This document shows, one piece after another, positions 46,166 to 57,200 of a DNA stretch of 64,000 bases. Every line of letters begins with the position of its first letter. The stretch's first letter is position 1. Location of the stretch: positions 2,852,001 to 2,916,000 of the forward strand of contig NZ_MRCI01000001.1 in NCBI RefSeq assembly GCF_001922575.1, in the 5' to 3' direction. The DNA is from Neptunomonas phycophila. GTDB taxonomy: Bacteria; Pseudomonadota; Gammaproteobacteria; Pseudomonadales; Balneatricaceae. A program made the translations under genes and the position numbers. The notes beneath the pieces were generated by a model that was not told the DNA's origin, ran no database searches, and saw only the letters and a list, made by a program, of their open reading frames with translations.

Positions 46166-46402
46166 ATGATGATTGCAGACTTAGTCGACATGGAAGATAT
46201 TCGTAACGCCTTTAAGGAAAGCCATATCGAATCAGACATAATGTTTAGCGACGACACCCGCCGCATGCAAGCCTGGTTAGCCGAACACCCGCAACAGAAA
46301 GCATCATTAATTCAACTTATCCACAGCCTTGAAGAGAAAGCCTCACTCGTGTTGCCAGAGGTACGTGCTTACCTTACCCAATGGTCTACACTCACGGCGT
46401 AA
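46166..46402 (+). CDS. Small soluble protein of the betaine locus
   Basis: 78 residues from the ATG at 46166, with GGAGG nine bases upstream. Acidic, helical, no membrane segment. Starts MMIADLVDMEDIRNAF and ends LPEVRAYLTQW. No family recognised. It lies 71 bases after the BCCT gene and may be part of its transcript. Confidence 0.6.
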   Translation: MMIADLVDMEDIRNAFKESHIESDIMFSDDTRRMQAWLAEHPQQKASLIQLIHSLEEKASLVLPEVRAYLTQWSTLTA

Positions 46403-46480
46403 TAATCATACCGTTGAGAGTTTTTCGCCGCTCAAAAATACGATAATTTGCATTAACGTTCAGGCAATCAAGAAAAGAAA

Positions 46481-46498
46481 AAGGGGCGTATGCCCCTT
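46481..46498 (-). terminator. Rho-independent terminator of gbcA
   Basis: Perfect stem AAGGGGC / GCCCCTT with a GTAT loop; on the minus strand it is followed by a U-rich run (TTTCTTTTC). Confidence 0.75.
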
Positions 46499-46520
46499 GT
46501 CTCTCCACTCTTTTACACCT

Positions 46521-47798
46521 TTATTTCAGCGATGATGTCGCTAGGTTTGCCAATACACTATTGCTATACCAATCGACAAAGTTAATCACACCAAACTCGT
46601 ACGTGGTGGAATAAGGCCCTGGCGTGTAGGCTCGTGAGTTAATGCCGCGCTGGTTTTCTTCGGCTAATACCCGGTCTTGATCATTAGTCGCATCCCACAC
46701 ATGACGTAAGCGATCAACGTCATAATCCACGCCCTCTACGGCATCTTTGTGCACAAACCACTTAGTCGTCACCATGGTCTCTTGTGCGGAGATAGGTAAA
46801 ACACGGAATACGATAAAGTGATCACTTTGCATGTGATTCCAAGAGTTAGGTAAGTGCAAAATACGCATCGATCCCAGTTGATGATTTTTAATCCGACCCA
46901 GTAATTGCTTACAAGCAGACTGGCCATCCATCGTCATCACGTTAGTCCCCTTTTTAAGCGGCATGCGGACAATACGGTTACGCAAACCAAAGCTCTTGTG
47001 CTTGTGCGGAATGTTCTCGGCATCCCATTGGGCAGCTTGTTCTGCGTAGTGATCTAAAAAGTCTTGCGGCGCGCGCGGGTCTTCTGTGTCGTCCCATTCT
47101 AGCAAGGTATTTAGCAATTCCGGATGGCTGCCTTCGCAGTGATAGCACTCCCGATTATTCTCTAACACTAACTTCCAATTAGCCTTTTCAATCAAGGTGG
47201 ATTCAACGGCTAACTTGGTATTGTCGACATCATATGGCTCCATATATTCATCTAACGTCGCCAAAAACTCATCAAAATCAGATTCCGGTGGATGCTTTGC
47301 TAAACAGACAAAAATAAAACCTCCGGCAACGCGGCAATGGGCAGAACGCAAGCCATGTTCTTTCATATCAAAGCCGTCGCCCATCTCTGTGCCCGCAAAC
47401 AATAAATTGCCTTTTAGGTCGTATGTCCAAGTGTGATACGGACACACAAGGTTAGCCACTTTGCCTCGTTCTTTTGAGCATAAGCGAGAACCACGATGCC
47501 GACAGGTATTATGGAAGGCGTTAATATCACCATTGGCGTCGCGCACAATGAGTACTGGGTTTTGGCCTACTTCGACAGTGATATAATCCCCACGTTTGGG
47601 GATCTCGCTACTCATCCCCATAAACAACCATTCGCGCTCGAAAACTTCCTCCATATCAATACGGAACATATGCGGATCGTTATACAAAGGCTGCGACAGC
47701 GAATAACCCGCCTGGCGCTCTGTCAACAGCGCAGTAGTTTTGGCTTTCGCTTGCTCAAGATCAGAGCAGGTCGTGTTAAGTAAGTCTATCGGGCTCAT
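46521..47798 (-). CDS. gbcA: Glycine betaine monooxygenase, Rieske oxygenase subunit
   Basis: 425 residues from the ATG at 47798, with AAGGAG seven bases upstream. An in-frame upstream start would add 20 residues but lacks such a site. The Rieske cluster ligands are C99-x-H101 and C119-x2-H122. The catalytic iron site is NNRECYHCEGSHPEL with two histidines. Demethylates glycine betaine to dimethylglycine and formaldehyde in the cytoplasm, taking electrons from GbcB, encoded divergently. Confidence 0.94.
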   Translation of the reverse strand: MSPIDLLNTTCSDLEQAKAKTTALLTERQAGYSLSQPLYNDPHMFRIDMEEVFEREWLFMGMSSEIPKRGDYITVEVGQNPVLIVRDANGDINAFHNTCRHRGSRLCSKERGKVANLVCPYHTWTYDLKGNLLFAGTEMGDGFDMKEHGLRSAHCRVAGGFIFVCLAKHPPESDFDEFLATLDEYMEPYDVDNTKLAVESTLIEKANWKLVLENNRECYHCEGSHPELLNTLLEWDDTEDPRAPQDFLDHYAEQAAQWDAENIPHKHKSFGLRNRIVRMPLKKGTNVMTMDGQSACKQLLGRIKNHQLGSMRILHLPNSWNHMQSDHFIVFRVLPISAQETMVTTKWFVHKDAVEGVDYDVDRLRHVWDATNDQDRVLAEENQRGINSRAYTPGPYSTTYEFGVINFVDWYSNSVLANLATSSLK

Positions 47799-48119
47799 GC
47801 GGCCACTCCTTTTTTCGATAATAAGCGACACGCAATCGCTAACAGTTACACACCGCACAAACTTGCCAGTTGGCTCATGTAGACCCTGCCCGCTGTAAGG
47901 ATTTGTGTTCCGCTAATCCTGCGCTGCAACGCCATTCAGTAGTTACCTGTTCACGACACGAACCATGCTGAAACAGACGTACTTAATGACTCTAGCCTTG
48001 CTGGTGGTCATCCTAGATAAGTCTTTGTCGTAAACAACTAAATGCTGAAAGATACTTGGTCAGACAATGGCGGCTTATTCGGAAAAACAACCGACCTCAT
48101 AGACGTGCGAGACAACGCC
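47799..48119. promoter_or_regulatory. Divergent gbcA-gbcB promoter region
   Basis: About 320 bases with no gene. Contains GTTC-N7-GAAC near 47950-47964 that may be an operator half pair. The 19-base motif seen at 34.9 and 37.9 kb is not present in recognisable form. Confidence 0.45.
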
Positions 48120-49247
48120 ATGACAGACACGAACGCTGCTACAGCCACAGCCGACACTTTTATCCCGGTTACCACACAAACCTGGAGCAATGGCCGCCAT
48201 AAAGTGCGTTGTGTCAAAGTGATTAATGAAACGTGGGATGTAAAAACTTACTGTTTCATGGCCGAGCAGCCCGTCATGTTCTTTTTTAAGCCGGGCCAGT
48301 TTGTCACCTTAGAGCTAGAAATACAGGGTGAGGCGGTTTTCCGCTCGTATACCATTTCTAGCTCACCCTCCGTACCCTATAGTTTTTCAATTACCGTTAA
48401 ACGCGTCCCAGGCGGGCAAGTCTCTAACTGGTTACACGACACCATGAGCGAAGGTATGGAGCTCGCTGTTCACGGCCCCGTTGGGCAATTTAACAGCATC
48501 GACTTCCCGGCGGATAAAGTCCTCTACTTATCCGGAGGTGTCGGCATCACGCCTGTTATGTCAATGGCGCGCTGGTCTTATGACACCAACACCAATGCCG
48601 ATGCGGTTTTTGTTCACAGCGCCCGGACACCTCGCGATATCATCTATCGACGCGAGCTGGATACCATGTCCTCACGAATCGAAAATTTCCGTGTGCACAC
48701 CATCTGCGAACGCTTCGAATCAGGACAACCATGGTCGGGGTATCGTGGCTTTTTGACACTGGCTTTATTGCAACTGATCGCACCCGACTTCTTAGAGCGC
48801 GAGGTCTTCTGTTGTGGCCCAACGCCTTACATGAAAGCCGTTAAAAAAATGCTTGAAGACGCCGGTTTTGACATGCGCCGCTACCATGAAGAGTCCTTCG
48901 GCGCGACCCCCGAAACCATCGAAGAAGACGCGATTCAGTCGGCAGAACAAGCCCAAGAAGACGCCGACGCCATGCCCGCCAGCGAACTACTATCTGTTAA
49001 CTTTGCCGACAGCGGGAAAAGCGTTCAAATCGCCCCGGGCGAAACGGTACACGCTGCCGCAGCCAAACTTGGCCTCCATATTCCTAAAGCCTGCGGTATG
49101 GGCATCTGCGGCACCTGTAAAGTCAAAGTGCTAGAAGGCGATGTTGATATGACTCATAACGGCGGCATCACAGAGGACGATGTCGAAGACGGTTATATAC
49201 TCTCGTGCTGTTCAGCACCAAAAGGGAATGTTGTGGTGGAGTTTTAA
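48120..49247 (+). CDS. gbcB: Glycine betaine monooxygenase reductase subunit
   Basis: 375 residues from the ATG at 48120, close to the length of Pseudomonas GbcB; the longer frame from 48042 has no better start site. FAD-binding motif FRSYTISSSPS, NAD-binding YLSGGVGITPVMSMARW and EVFCCGPTPYMKAV, then a C-terminal plant-type [2Fe-2S] domain with CGMGICGTC and SCCSAPKG cysteines. Transfers electrons from NAD(P)H to GbcA. Confidence 0.94.
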   Translation: MTDTNAATATADTFIPVTTQTWSNGRHKVRCVKVINETWDVKTYCFMAEQPVMFFFKPGQFVTLELEIQGEAVFRSYTISSSPSVPYSFSITVKRVPGGQVSNWLHDTMSEGMELAVHGPVGQFNSIDFPADKVLYLSGGVGITPVMSMARWSYDTNTNADAVFVHSARTPRDIIYRRELDTMSSRIENFRVHTICERFESGQPWSGYRGFLTLALLQLIAPDFLEREVFCCGPTPYMKAVKKMLEDAGFDMRRYHEESFGATPETIEEDAIQSAEQAQEDADAMPASELLSVNFADSGKSVQIAPGETVHAAAAKLGLHIPKACGMGICGTCKVKVLEGDVDMTHNGGITEDDVEDGYILSCCSAPKGNVVVEF

Positions 49248-49456
49248 AGGTGTGGCGGGACTATAAGCCTAACAACTTTGGAGTAAAAAACTTAGGCGCT
49301 AAAATTACTTTATAAACACATCCAAATTCAGACATAAATCACATTATAAGAACACCGCCAACATAAAAACTATTAGCTTTCTTTACACAGAAAAAACCAC
49401 CCAATAATGAAAGAAGTAGGTATGCTACGAGTCATTTACTGGATACTTAAATACCC

Positions 49457-50212
49457 ATGTCTGAATTTTTATTTAACGGCCTTTCCCCTTTTATTGCGAC
49501 TGTCCTTATCTTTGTCGCAGGCTTTACGTCTTTTCTAACGGCCTGTTTAGGTGCTGGCGGCGGCATTATTCTGCTCGGAACCATGGCGCAAGTATTACCG
49601 CCGCAGTTGATCATTCCGCTGCATGGTGTGGTTCAACTGGGTTCAAACGCAGGCCGCGCGACCATGAGCTGGCGCCATATCGACTGGGGGTTAATTGCAC
49701 GCTTTTTACCCGGTGCCTTAGTGGGCGCGTTTATCGGGCATTATATATTGGTAGCGTTACCCCCCGCCGTTATGTACCTGACCATCGCCAGCTTTATTCT
49801 CTACCTCTGTTGGGGGCCGAAACTCCCTAAGCTCATACTTGGCTCTTGGGGTACAGTGTTCGCGGGTGGTGTAACAACATTTATCTCACTATTTGTGGGT
49901 GCTACTGGGCCGTTAGTCGGTGCTTTTCTGAAGCAAATCTACAGTGACCGTTTTAAAACCGTAGCGACCTTTGCGGCGGCTATGTCATTACAACATGTTC
50001 TTAAAATCGCTGTATTTGAGGAAGCTGGTGTCAATATTACCGCATGGCTACCCCTATTAATCGCTATGATCATCAGCGGTGCCATCGGCACATATGTAGG
50101 CTTACGAGTGCTAAAACGCGTTCAAGACAAACACTTCAGTCTGATACTGAACTGGATACTAACGCTAATGGCTTTGAGACTAATTTGGCAGGCGGTTGAG
50201 TTGCTCATATAA
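49457..50212 (+). CDS. TauE/SafE-family sulfite exporter-like protein
   Basis: 251 residues with about eight hydrophobic segments and the internal duplication typical of the family. Landmarks are TACLGAGGGIILLGTM and SLFVGATGPLVGAFLKQIYSDRF. Exports small anions such as sulfite or organosulfonates. Starts 210 bases after gbcB, so it is likely to be a separate transcript. Confidence 0.85.
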   Translation: MSEFLFNGLSPFIATVLIFVAGFTSFLTACLGAGGGIILLGTMAQVLPPQLIIPLHGVVQLGSNAGRATMSWRHIDWGLIARFLPGALVGAFIGHYILVALPPAVMYLTIASFILYLCWGPKLPKLILGSWGTVFAGGVTTFISLFVGATGPLVGAFLKQIYSDRFKTVATFAAAMSLQHVLKIAVFEEAGVNITAWLPLLIAMIISGAIGTYVGLRVLKRVQDKHFSLILNWILTLMALRLIWQAVELLI

Positions 50213-50295
50213 CAAAACACGCATTACTAATGAATACGTAAAACCTTAAACTGCTCTCTAGCCCCGCTTACACGGAACTAGAGATAGGGATAGAG

Positions 50296-50982
50296 TTAAC
50301 TATCCTGTGTATGTTCCGAGACAGCAGCTCGCTTTATGAACGGTAATACTTGTTTTTCGATAACAACATTCTCCAGCACAGGAAAACGCTCAACAAACTT
50401 TTTCATGTCCTCTTCGTAGCGATCACTGATCTCCACATCCCACGTACCACCTGATGCTCCGATGATTGCTTGGTCGATAAGGGGTATAACACTACCAGCC
50501 CTTTCCTCATCGCCTTGACGCTCTCGAATAACGCCTTCTATGTGCCCCAAGTAGTAAACATGTCCATCCTCTACATCAAACGGCAACTCCAAGGTTAAAA
50601 GGTATTCACCGAAGAAAGGAAAGATCTGACCCATGCTGCTAATGCTCGTTAATTCAAAATGGTCAGGTTTCAACTGTATACTAATTAAGTACTCATCACC
50701 CTCCTCTTCTACCTCCGGCTTTAGTAAAGCGGAGTCATCTTTCCACGCGTTAAAAAAACTTCTTACATCTTCCCCCTCATCATCTAATGAATGAATAGTG
50801 ATACCCATTAAAGTTGGCTGAATAGATATTCGATAGTCATTACGCAAATGAGCTGTGAATAGAATAATTGGATCTGATTTGCTGAGAGCCTCTTCCGGGT
50901 TTGAGTGAAATGCCAGCTTATTAGTGCTGCAGCCGGTAAGAAAAAATATCATCCCTATTGATATGAATAACGAACGTAACAT
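50296..50982 (-). CDS. Predicted lipoprotein of unknown function
   Basis: 228 residues with a lipoprotein signal (lipobox LTGC, Cys18) and AAGGAA upstream of the ATG. The mature part is acidic and strand-rich (IILFTAHLRNDYRISIQPTLMGITIHSL). Family not recognised. Single gene with its own long upstream region. Confidence 0.7.
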   Translation of the reverse strand: MLRSLFISIGMIFFLTGCSTNKLAFHSNPEEALSKSDPIILFTAHLRNDYRISIQPTLMGITIHSLDDEGEDVRSFFNAWKDDSALLKPEVEEEGDEYLISIQLKPDHFELTSISSMGQIFPFFGEYLLTLELPFDVEDGHVYYLGHIEGVIRERQGDEERAGSVIPLIDQAIIGASGGTWDVEISDRYEEDMKKFVERFPVLENVVIEKQVLPFIKRAAVSEHTQDS

Positions 50983-51379
50983 ATTAATTTCCTTTTAATT
51001 TAAAAAAGAAATTGTAGTCGATATATGTAAATTGCCATAACTCAAAGTGATTTTTTTCGAATCAAGAAGCAAACAGGTTAACTATTGCTCGATACCGTCA
51101 ATTATCGACTTCAAAGCTTCTTTCAACGCTTTAGCTTTTCCAAATGACAAGCAAATAAACAGTGGATTTTTATTGGGATGTCGATTGCAAACAAGCTTAA
51201 ATAGCAAGCCACTATTTTTATGAGCAACTAATTAAAAAGTACTGGTTTATACTTAATAATACGATAAGCCACATACTTTAGTATCTTTTCGTCATTCTGA
51301 GTTCAAGCTACTGCCTATATTGCCGCCGTTTATATCAATATCAAGTATGCGGTGCAGTCACCTTTGAGGCAGTGAAATA
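50983..51379. other. Intergenic region upstream of chemoreceptor
   Basis: About 400 AT-rich bases between the lipoprotein gene and the chemoreceptor gene. I see no small gene or clear operator. Confidence 0.4.
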
Positions 51380-53545
51380 ATGAACATCAAATCCATCCAA
51401 TTAAAAATAGTGTTAAGTGCAGGAATATGCCTACTGGCCACCAGTGCTGCGTTAATTTCCTATGGAATATTCTCGTCCAACTCTTCTCAAACATTTGTTG
51501 CGGCCAGCGTTAGCACTGAAATTGAAAAAATAGTGTTGAGTGATTTAGAGAACTTGTCCAGCCGAAATGCCGCTGAAATTCAACTAAAGTTTGAAGCAGC
51601 TATGGATGCGGCGAGAACAATGAGTGATTACCTTTCATTAGGTAAACAGCCTTATTCTACTCAAGGAGCACACTCGATTAGTCGTGATATGGTAAACGGA
51701 CTGCTATTAAGTGTTCTCACCACTAACCCAGAATTCAACGGCACGTATTCCGCTTGGGAACCTAACGCTTTAGATAATAATGATAGCCAAGAGCGTAACG
51801 GTCAAAATGGCAATAACCCGGATACTGGTCGGTTTACACCCTATTGGACCAGAAGCGCTAATGGAAATGTCTCCGTACAACCTCTTGTGGAGTATGATAG
51901 TTTAGAAAACCATCCCAATGGCGTACCAAAAGGCGGGTGGTATCAAGGCCCTAAAAACACGGGTAAAGAGAGCATCCTTGGACCACTGCCTTACATTGTT
52001 CAAGGTAAGCAGGTGTGGTTGGCAACCTTATCAGTCCCTATCAAAGCGAATAATCAGTTTTATGGAGTCGTTGGAACTGACTACAATTTGGATTTTGTAC
52101 AAAAGCTGAGTGAGAAAGTCGATAGCGGCCTATATTCAGGTTTAGGCGAGGTAGTTATTGTTAGTGAGCGTGGGCTAATTATTGCAGATAGCGATAATGC
52201 CGATTATATCGGCAGCCATTTTACGGATCATTATGATAGCAATATGGACTCGATTTTTAACAAAATTAAAGGGGGCAACCCTTATTCTAAGGTCGACGTA
52301 GAAACGGGCATAGCCGAAGTATTTGCTCCCATAAATATTGGCAGAACCGGAAATCAATGGGCTATTTTTATCAAAATAGACGAATCCGTGATTCTTGAAA
52401 ATGTAGACCAGCTGCTCCGTGAAATGTCATCCAAATCTACGCAAGATATATACTGGCAAGTGCTTGTAGGCATCTTCATATTAATTGTTGCCTTAATAGC
52501 CTTGTGGATAACTGCTAAAAAATTGGCAGAGCCGATTAAAAAAGCTTCTTGGTTAGCGGGTGTTATACGCAAAGGGGATTTCTCTCAACGCCTTAATCAT
52601 GAAGGTGAAGATGAAATAGGACAGCTTTCAGCTGCACTTGATCAGATGGCCTCAGGATTACAAGCTCAAGTTAACGTAGCAGAGCGTATTGCAAAGGGAG
52701 ATTTAAATCAGGACGTTATACTGGCTTCAGATCAGGACCAGCTTGGACTAGCTTTACAAGGTATGGTGCATAACCTGAACCAACTAGTCGCTGATGTGCG
52801 CGCAGGCTCAACACACATTAATGTTAGTGCAGAACAGGTGGCCAAACTAAGTAACGACTTATCCGCTGGAGCTAGTAGCTCTGCGTCAGCGATCACCGAA
52901 ATAAGCGCCACTATTACGCAAATGGCCGCTCAGACCCGACAAAGCGCAGACAACGCCAACAAGGCCAGTGGTATCTCTCAACAGTCTGAAAACTCAGCCG
53001 AGTCTGGTAATTATTTGATGGCCGATTTAGTTACAGCTATGTCAGAGATTGATGAATCGGGTCAGAATATTACGAATATCATTAAAGCTATAGAGGATAT
53101 CGCATCGCAAACCAACCTATTGGCGCTAAACGCTGCTATTGAAGCTGCTCGCGCGGGTGAATATGGACGTGGGTTCTCGGTTGTTGCTGATGAGGTAAGA
53201 AGTTTGGCCGCACGAAGTGCAGAAGCCGCTCAGAAAACAGCACAACTTATTCAAGAATCTCGCCAAAGGACCATTAAAGGAACCGAATTGGCTCAGCAGA
53301 CCTCTGAAGCATTGCAAACGATTGTTAGCGGGACGTCCGAAGTATCAGCGCTGGTCATTGACATCGCATACGCCGCGCAAGAGCAGGCCTCGGCTATTGA
53401 GCAAATGAGCTTGGGCATCCATCAAATCGATGAAGTAACACATCAAAACAGCCAAAGCTCGGAAGACTGTGCGTCAGCATCAGGTAAGCTAACCGATCAA
53501 GCCGGCCAGCTTGATGTGCTAATTAGCCAATTTAGATTGAAGTAA
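51380..53545 (+). CDS. Methyl-accepting chemotaxis protein with periplasmic Cache domain
   Basis: 721 residues. Membrane helices at about 9-30 and 357-380 flank a large Cache-type ligand domain with [16 protein letters not shown] and [15 protein letters not shown] strands. A HAMP domain (about 380-435) and a signalling hairpin ([36 protein letters not shown]) follow. Senses small external ligands, often amino acids or quaternary amines. The C-terminal CheR-binding pentapeptide is not seen. GAGGCAG lies upstream of the ATG. Confidence 0.9.
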   Translation: MNIKSIQLKIVLSAGICLLATSAALISYGIFSSNSSQTFVAASVSTEIEKIVLSDLENLSSRNAAEIQLKFEAAMDAARTMSDYLSLGKQPYSTQGAHSISRDMVNGLLLSVLTTNPEFNGTYSAWEPNALDNNDSQERNGQNGNNPDTGRFTPYWTRSANGNVSVQPLVEYDSLENHPNGVPKGGWYQGPKNTGKESILGPLPYIVQGKQVWLATLSVPIKANNQFYGVVGTDYNLDFVQKLSEKVDSGLYSGLGEVVIVSERGLIIADSDNADYIGSHFTDHYDSNMDSIFNKIKGGNPYSKVDVETGIAEVFAPINIGRTGNQWAIFIKIDESVILENVDQLLREMSSKSTQDIYWQVLVGIFILIVALIALWITAKKLAEPIKKASWLAGVIRKGDFSQRLNHEGEDEIGQLSAALDQMASGLQAQVNVAERIAKGDLNQDVILASDQDQLGLALQGMVHNLNQLVADVRAGSTHINVSAEQVAKLSNDLSAGASSSASAITEISATITQMAAQTRQSADNANKASGISQQSENSAESGNYLMADLVTAMSEIDESGQNITNIIKAIEDIASQTNLLALNAAIEAARAGEYGRGFSVVADEVRSLAARSAEAAQKTAQLIQESRQRTIKGTELAQQTSEALQTIVSGTSEVSALVIDIAYAAQEQASAIEQMSLGIHQIDEVTHQNSQSSEDCASASGKLTDQAGQLDVLISQFRLK

Positions 53546-53848
53546 TCACTCCCCAATCAAAATCAGTTGGCCCGTTTTTGGATCACGATACACCTGCCCG
53601 ACCGACTCATAACCGGCGGCGCCATTGGCGCTACCTGTGGGTAAGTTGGGCAGCTCTTTACCGGATGTTATCGTTTGTTGCGTTTTATCCTGCGGGTTAA
53701 AATGCGCCTGCAACTGATCGCTCAACGCGATGAGGGCAGCGATAAGCCCACAAGCAAACACTAACATCAGATCAACTAAATTAGACATGGGGCCTAACGG
53801 TTCATTATCACCTTGATCAAAGCGACCACGGTTCCAGCGTCGACTCAT
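53546..53848 (-). CDS. DUF2149 protein (HmuV-like)
   Basis: 100 residues with one helix (NLVDLMLVFACGLIAALIAL), an ExbD-like layout of short N-terminus, single anchor and small periplasmic tail. Overlaps the TolQ-like gene as ATGA. DUF2149 proteins accompany CobN/HmuS-like chelatases and TolQ-like channels. It ends immediately next to the convergent chemoreceptor gene. Confidence 0.85.
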   Translation of the reverse strand: MSRRWNRGRFDQGDNEPLGPMSNLVDLMLVFACGLIAALIALSDQLQAHFNPQDKTQQTITSGKELPNLPTGSANGAAGYESVGQVYRDPKTGQLILIGE

Positions 53849-54288
53849 GACCGCGCCTCCAACTGTGTAAGGGCTTGATCATACCAGCGACGTCGAAGCC
53901 GCCCGATCACAAAGCCCACCACACCCACCAACAAGCCGAGCACTGTGGTATCAAAGGCAACACTCATCGCGGTAGTCAGTATATCCAGCTCCCCGTTACC
54001 CAAAGCTGATAGCCCCGGTCCCAGCGGAATAAGCGTTCCCATTAGACCTAGCATAGGCGCTATGCGGGCAATAAAGTCGCTGCGTTCTATACGCTTGATC
54101 GCTATCACCTCTAAGCTCTCTGCGTTTTTTTGTTTGATAAAACGAGGAATCCCCTTATAACGCTCGGCAGGTAACATTCCTAGCTCAACCACGGCCAAGG
54201 CCGTCAAAGCCAGTAATCCCCATATAACGGGCTCTAAAAGTAAAGCAACCAGTTGATGCATTAGCCCAATGGAATACGAACTCATCAT
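53845..54288 (-). CDS. MotA/TolQ/ExbB-type proton channel subunit (HmuU-like)
   Basis: 147 residues with three membrane helices. The family motif is APMLGLMGTLIPLGPGLSALGNGELDILTTAMSVAFDTTVLGLLVG. It is smaller than TolQ and ExbB, as expected for the variant paired with DUF2149. It would harvest proton-motive force for the CobN-like partner. Starts four bases after the CobN-like stop. Confidence 0.88.
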   Translation of the reverse strand: MMSSYSIGLMHQLVALLLEPVIWGLLALTALAVVELGMLPAERYKGIPRFIKQKNAESLEVIAIKRIERSDFIARIAPMLGLMGTLIPLGPGLSALGNGELDILTTAMSVAFDTTVLGLLVGVVGFVIGRLRRRWYDQALTQLEARS

Positions 54289-54292
54289 AACC

Positions 54293-57200
54293 TCAGTCCC
54301 TCCGTGAGGTAGGTTTGGGCATGCCAGAACGGCTTCCGCGCCAGTACCCCCACAACATTAATAACGTCGCTGCAAATAAGCCAAAATAAAGCGCATCACT
54401 TTCTGTAATGACGTGGTCTTCTTTTTGGGAGGTTTGTGGATTTTTAGCGTCTTTTTGAGCCTCTGTTGTACTGATATTGACCTCGGTGATGCGGCTAGCG
54501 ATATTAACGGAAGCCTGCGCTTGAGGCGCTAATTCCGTTTGTGCTTTTGTGAGTAATGCCTGTAATTTTTGATAGCTAGCCGGTTCAACATAGCTCTCTA
54601 ACCAACCAAACATGGGATGGCTAGGGCTAGTATGCCCGCTGCCAGGTAAACCATTTTCCAAAACGAGGTCGGTAAACTCATTCGCCAACTGGGTTATGGT
54701 TTCTTGATCGGCTTGCCAAAACTCTTTGTATGCAGCTACCATCATAACAGCCAACATATTGGACTTAACGTGCACGTTTTGACCTTGCGATAGAAAGGTA
54801 TCCAGTTCTAGCTCCAACCCATCATCAATATAAACACGCTTTACTTCGTCCCATGCCCAGCTTTTTATCAAATCAGGGCTAGTCACCTGCCATCCCCAAA
54901 GGTATTCAATAAACTCACTGCCCATAGTGCGCGCTCCGGCGTAGCCTTCCTGCATCAGCGGTTCGATCCATTGAGGGTTTAAAAAGCGTCCTCGTAACTC
55001 AGACAACAAAGCCACTTGTAGCGGTTCTACCTGAATATTTTGGCTATCCGCATGGGACAGTACAAACCCCTTTGGTATCTGCCCTGAGAATGTCTCGACG
55101 GCTAAATTCAAACCTCCGAGGTAATCGAAAGCATCGTTGTTATCAATAAGACCATACAGGTTACTGGCACGCCCAAGGTAGGTTTGCCCAACGGTTTGTA
55201 GCCGCTGCTTAAACAAGGATTGTTTGGCTTCCCCCTGCAGGTTTCTACCGTAAGCATGGCCCATACGGAGTAAGTAAGTACTTGCAAGCTCCTGTCTATC
55301 TTGCCATGCTCCCGAGCGCTCAACCAACCGATTTATACCAGCGCCATAAGCACCGGGAGCCGTACCAAAAATTCGATAGGTGGCTTGAACAGCCGCTTGC
55401 TCAACGGGCATACCTTGATTTAAGGCTGCTTGTGCATCACGCACCCAACGTGCCGCCAATCGATTACGGGATAGCGGATCATCACCTGGCTGCTGTAAGT
55501 CTCCTAACGGCGCAAGCGCTGTTGTGAGGGCATAATCGAGAGCGGGATATTGGCTGCGGATAGTGTTTGCCGAAGCATCAAGAGCCATCAGCACCGCTTG
55601 TTCTAACCAGATAATTTGCGCACCGTATAAGTCACGAAACAAGCCTGATGTGGTGAATACGATATCGTGACGGATACGAGGTGATCGATCAGGGTTATTA
55701 GATGCAGCATTTAAATCTACGCGCGCTAACCCTTTAACAATACCGCGACTGTTCCATACGGGCTTGATACCTAAGCGATCCAACCCGAAGGCAATTAGTG
55801 CGCCCTCATCACGCACCACATCGGAAGCCCACAATACGATGCTGTCCGCGTCTTGATCCGTGTGAGCTATCCCTTCTTGTTGATTCGCTTTTTGCGCTAA
55901 GGTAACGCCCACCTGATAACCTAACTTCGTGGGAATAAGGCTACCGTCAAGCGCAAAAAAGTTACGTCCAGTTGGCAGCACTTCAGGCGTTCGTATGGGG
56001 TCATTACCTTTACCTGGTTCAATAAACTCACCGGATAAACCTGCTAATAAGGCGCTCATTTCCGCCGCAGGCGAAGCCTTTAGTTGAGTACGCACGTTAT
56101 CGGCTAACGATGACTGCTGCCCCATCGAAGCCAACATGGTATCCACAGCTTCAGCGCTCCATGCTTGACCAAATCGATGCAAACCCAGTGGCATAAAGGA
56201 TTCTTGCAGCCCGGTTAGATAATGCCCTACCTCATGGACTAATAAGGTGTCATCCACTTCATCAAAGCGAGTTAAACCACGTACCGTTAATTCGCCAGCC
56301 ATGCTAGCTGTCAGCTCATCTTCCAAATGCAGTTGAGCCACCAGCGCACGTATCTCTGCAATCGCTCGCTGGCGCATGGCAACAGCCGTATCCGGGGCCG
56401 CTTCGTAACTTTCAATCAATTGACGCAACGCCAGTAATTGATCGTATAGCTCCGTGCTATCTAGCGGAGGTGTTAGATGGTCAACCATAATGGCCTGACC
56501 ACGACGTTTAGCTTGTATGCCTTCCCCAACACCATCCACGATGTAGGGGTATACACTGGGAAGGTCATCGACAATCGCGGCAGGGTAATCTTCTGGGCTC
56601 ATGCCAACACGATGCCTTGGCAAAAACTCATACGTAGAGTGACGCCCAACATGCACAAGCGCATCGGCTTTAAACTCTTTCTGCAACCATTGATAAAAAG
56701 CGAGATATTGGTGGGGAGGAGGAAACGACAGATTAGCATGCAGTAGCTCCTCGTTAAGCTCCCACCCTCGTGGAGGTTGCGGCCCGATAAAGACATTGCC
56801 AAATTGAAGCCCAGGTAACACAAGCTGACCACCAGACACCATTACGTTACCGGGTGGCGCGCCCCAACCGCGAATGCCTTCTATTTGTTGCTCAACAATA
56901 GCATCGATGTGCTCTTTCGCGCTGTGCCAGACTTTATCCGTTAGCTCAGGCGTTTCGTATATTGCCTCCAACTGATTCAGCAAGCTTAGCACTCGCTCAC
57001 GCCCCTTATGATCAGCACCTTCTACGGCATGTTTTAAATCACTAATCACCCGACGCATCATCTGCCGTCCGGTTTCAGAATTTTCTAGCTGCTGTGCTTG
57101 CTTAAACGCGCTGTGCAAATACCCTAAAGGGCCGTACTGCATTTCGTTCTGAAGGGACTCTGGCAAACTTGAGAACCAAGTGCTGTACTGATCCGGAGAT

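Noticed and set aside
48058-48076. GG-N10-GC upstream of gbcB
   Set aside because: The -24 and -12 boxes are poor (TGGTCA, TGGC), and this spacing occurs often by chance.
48042-48119. Upstream extension of gbcB
   Set aside because: Would add 26 residues not found in Pseudomonas GbcB and has no better start site.
50255-50284. Hairpin TCTCTAG / CTAGAGA between convergent genes as a terminator
   Set aside because: No U-run on either strand and a 16-base loop; too weak to call.
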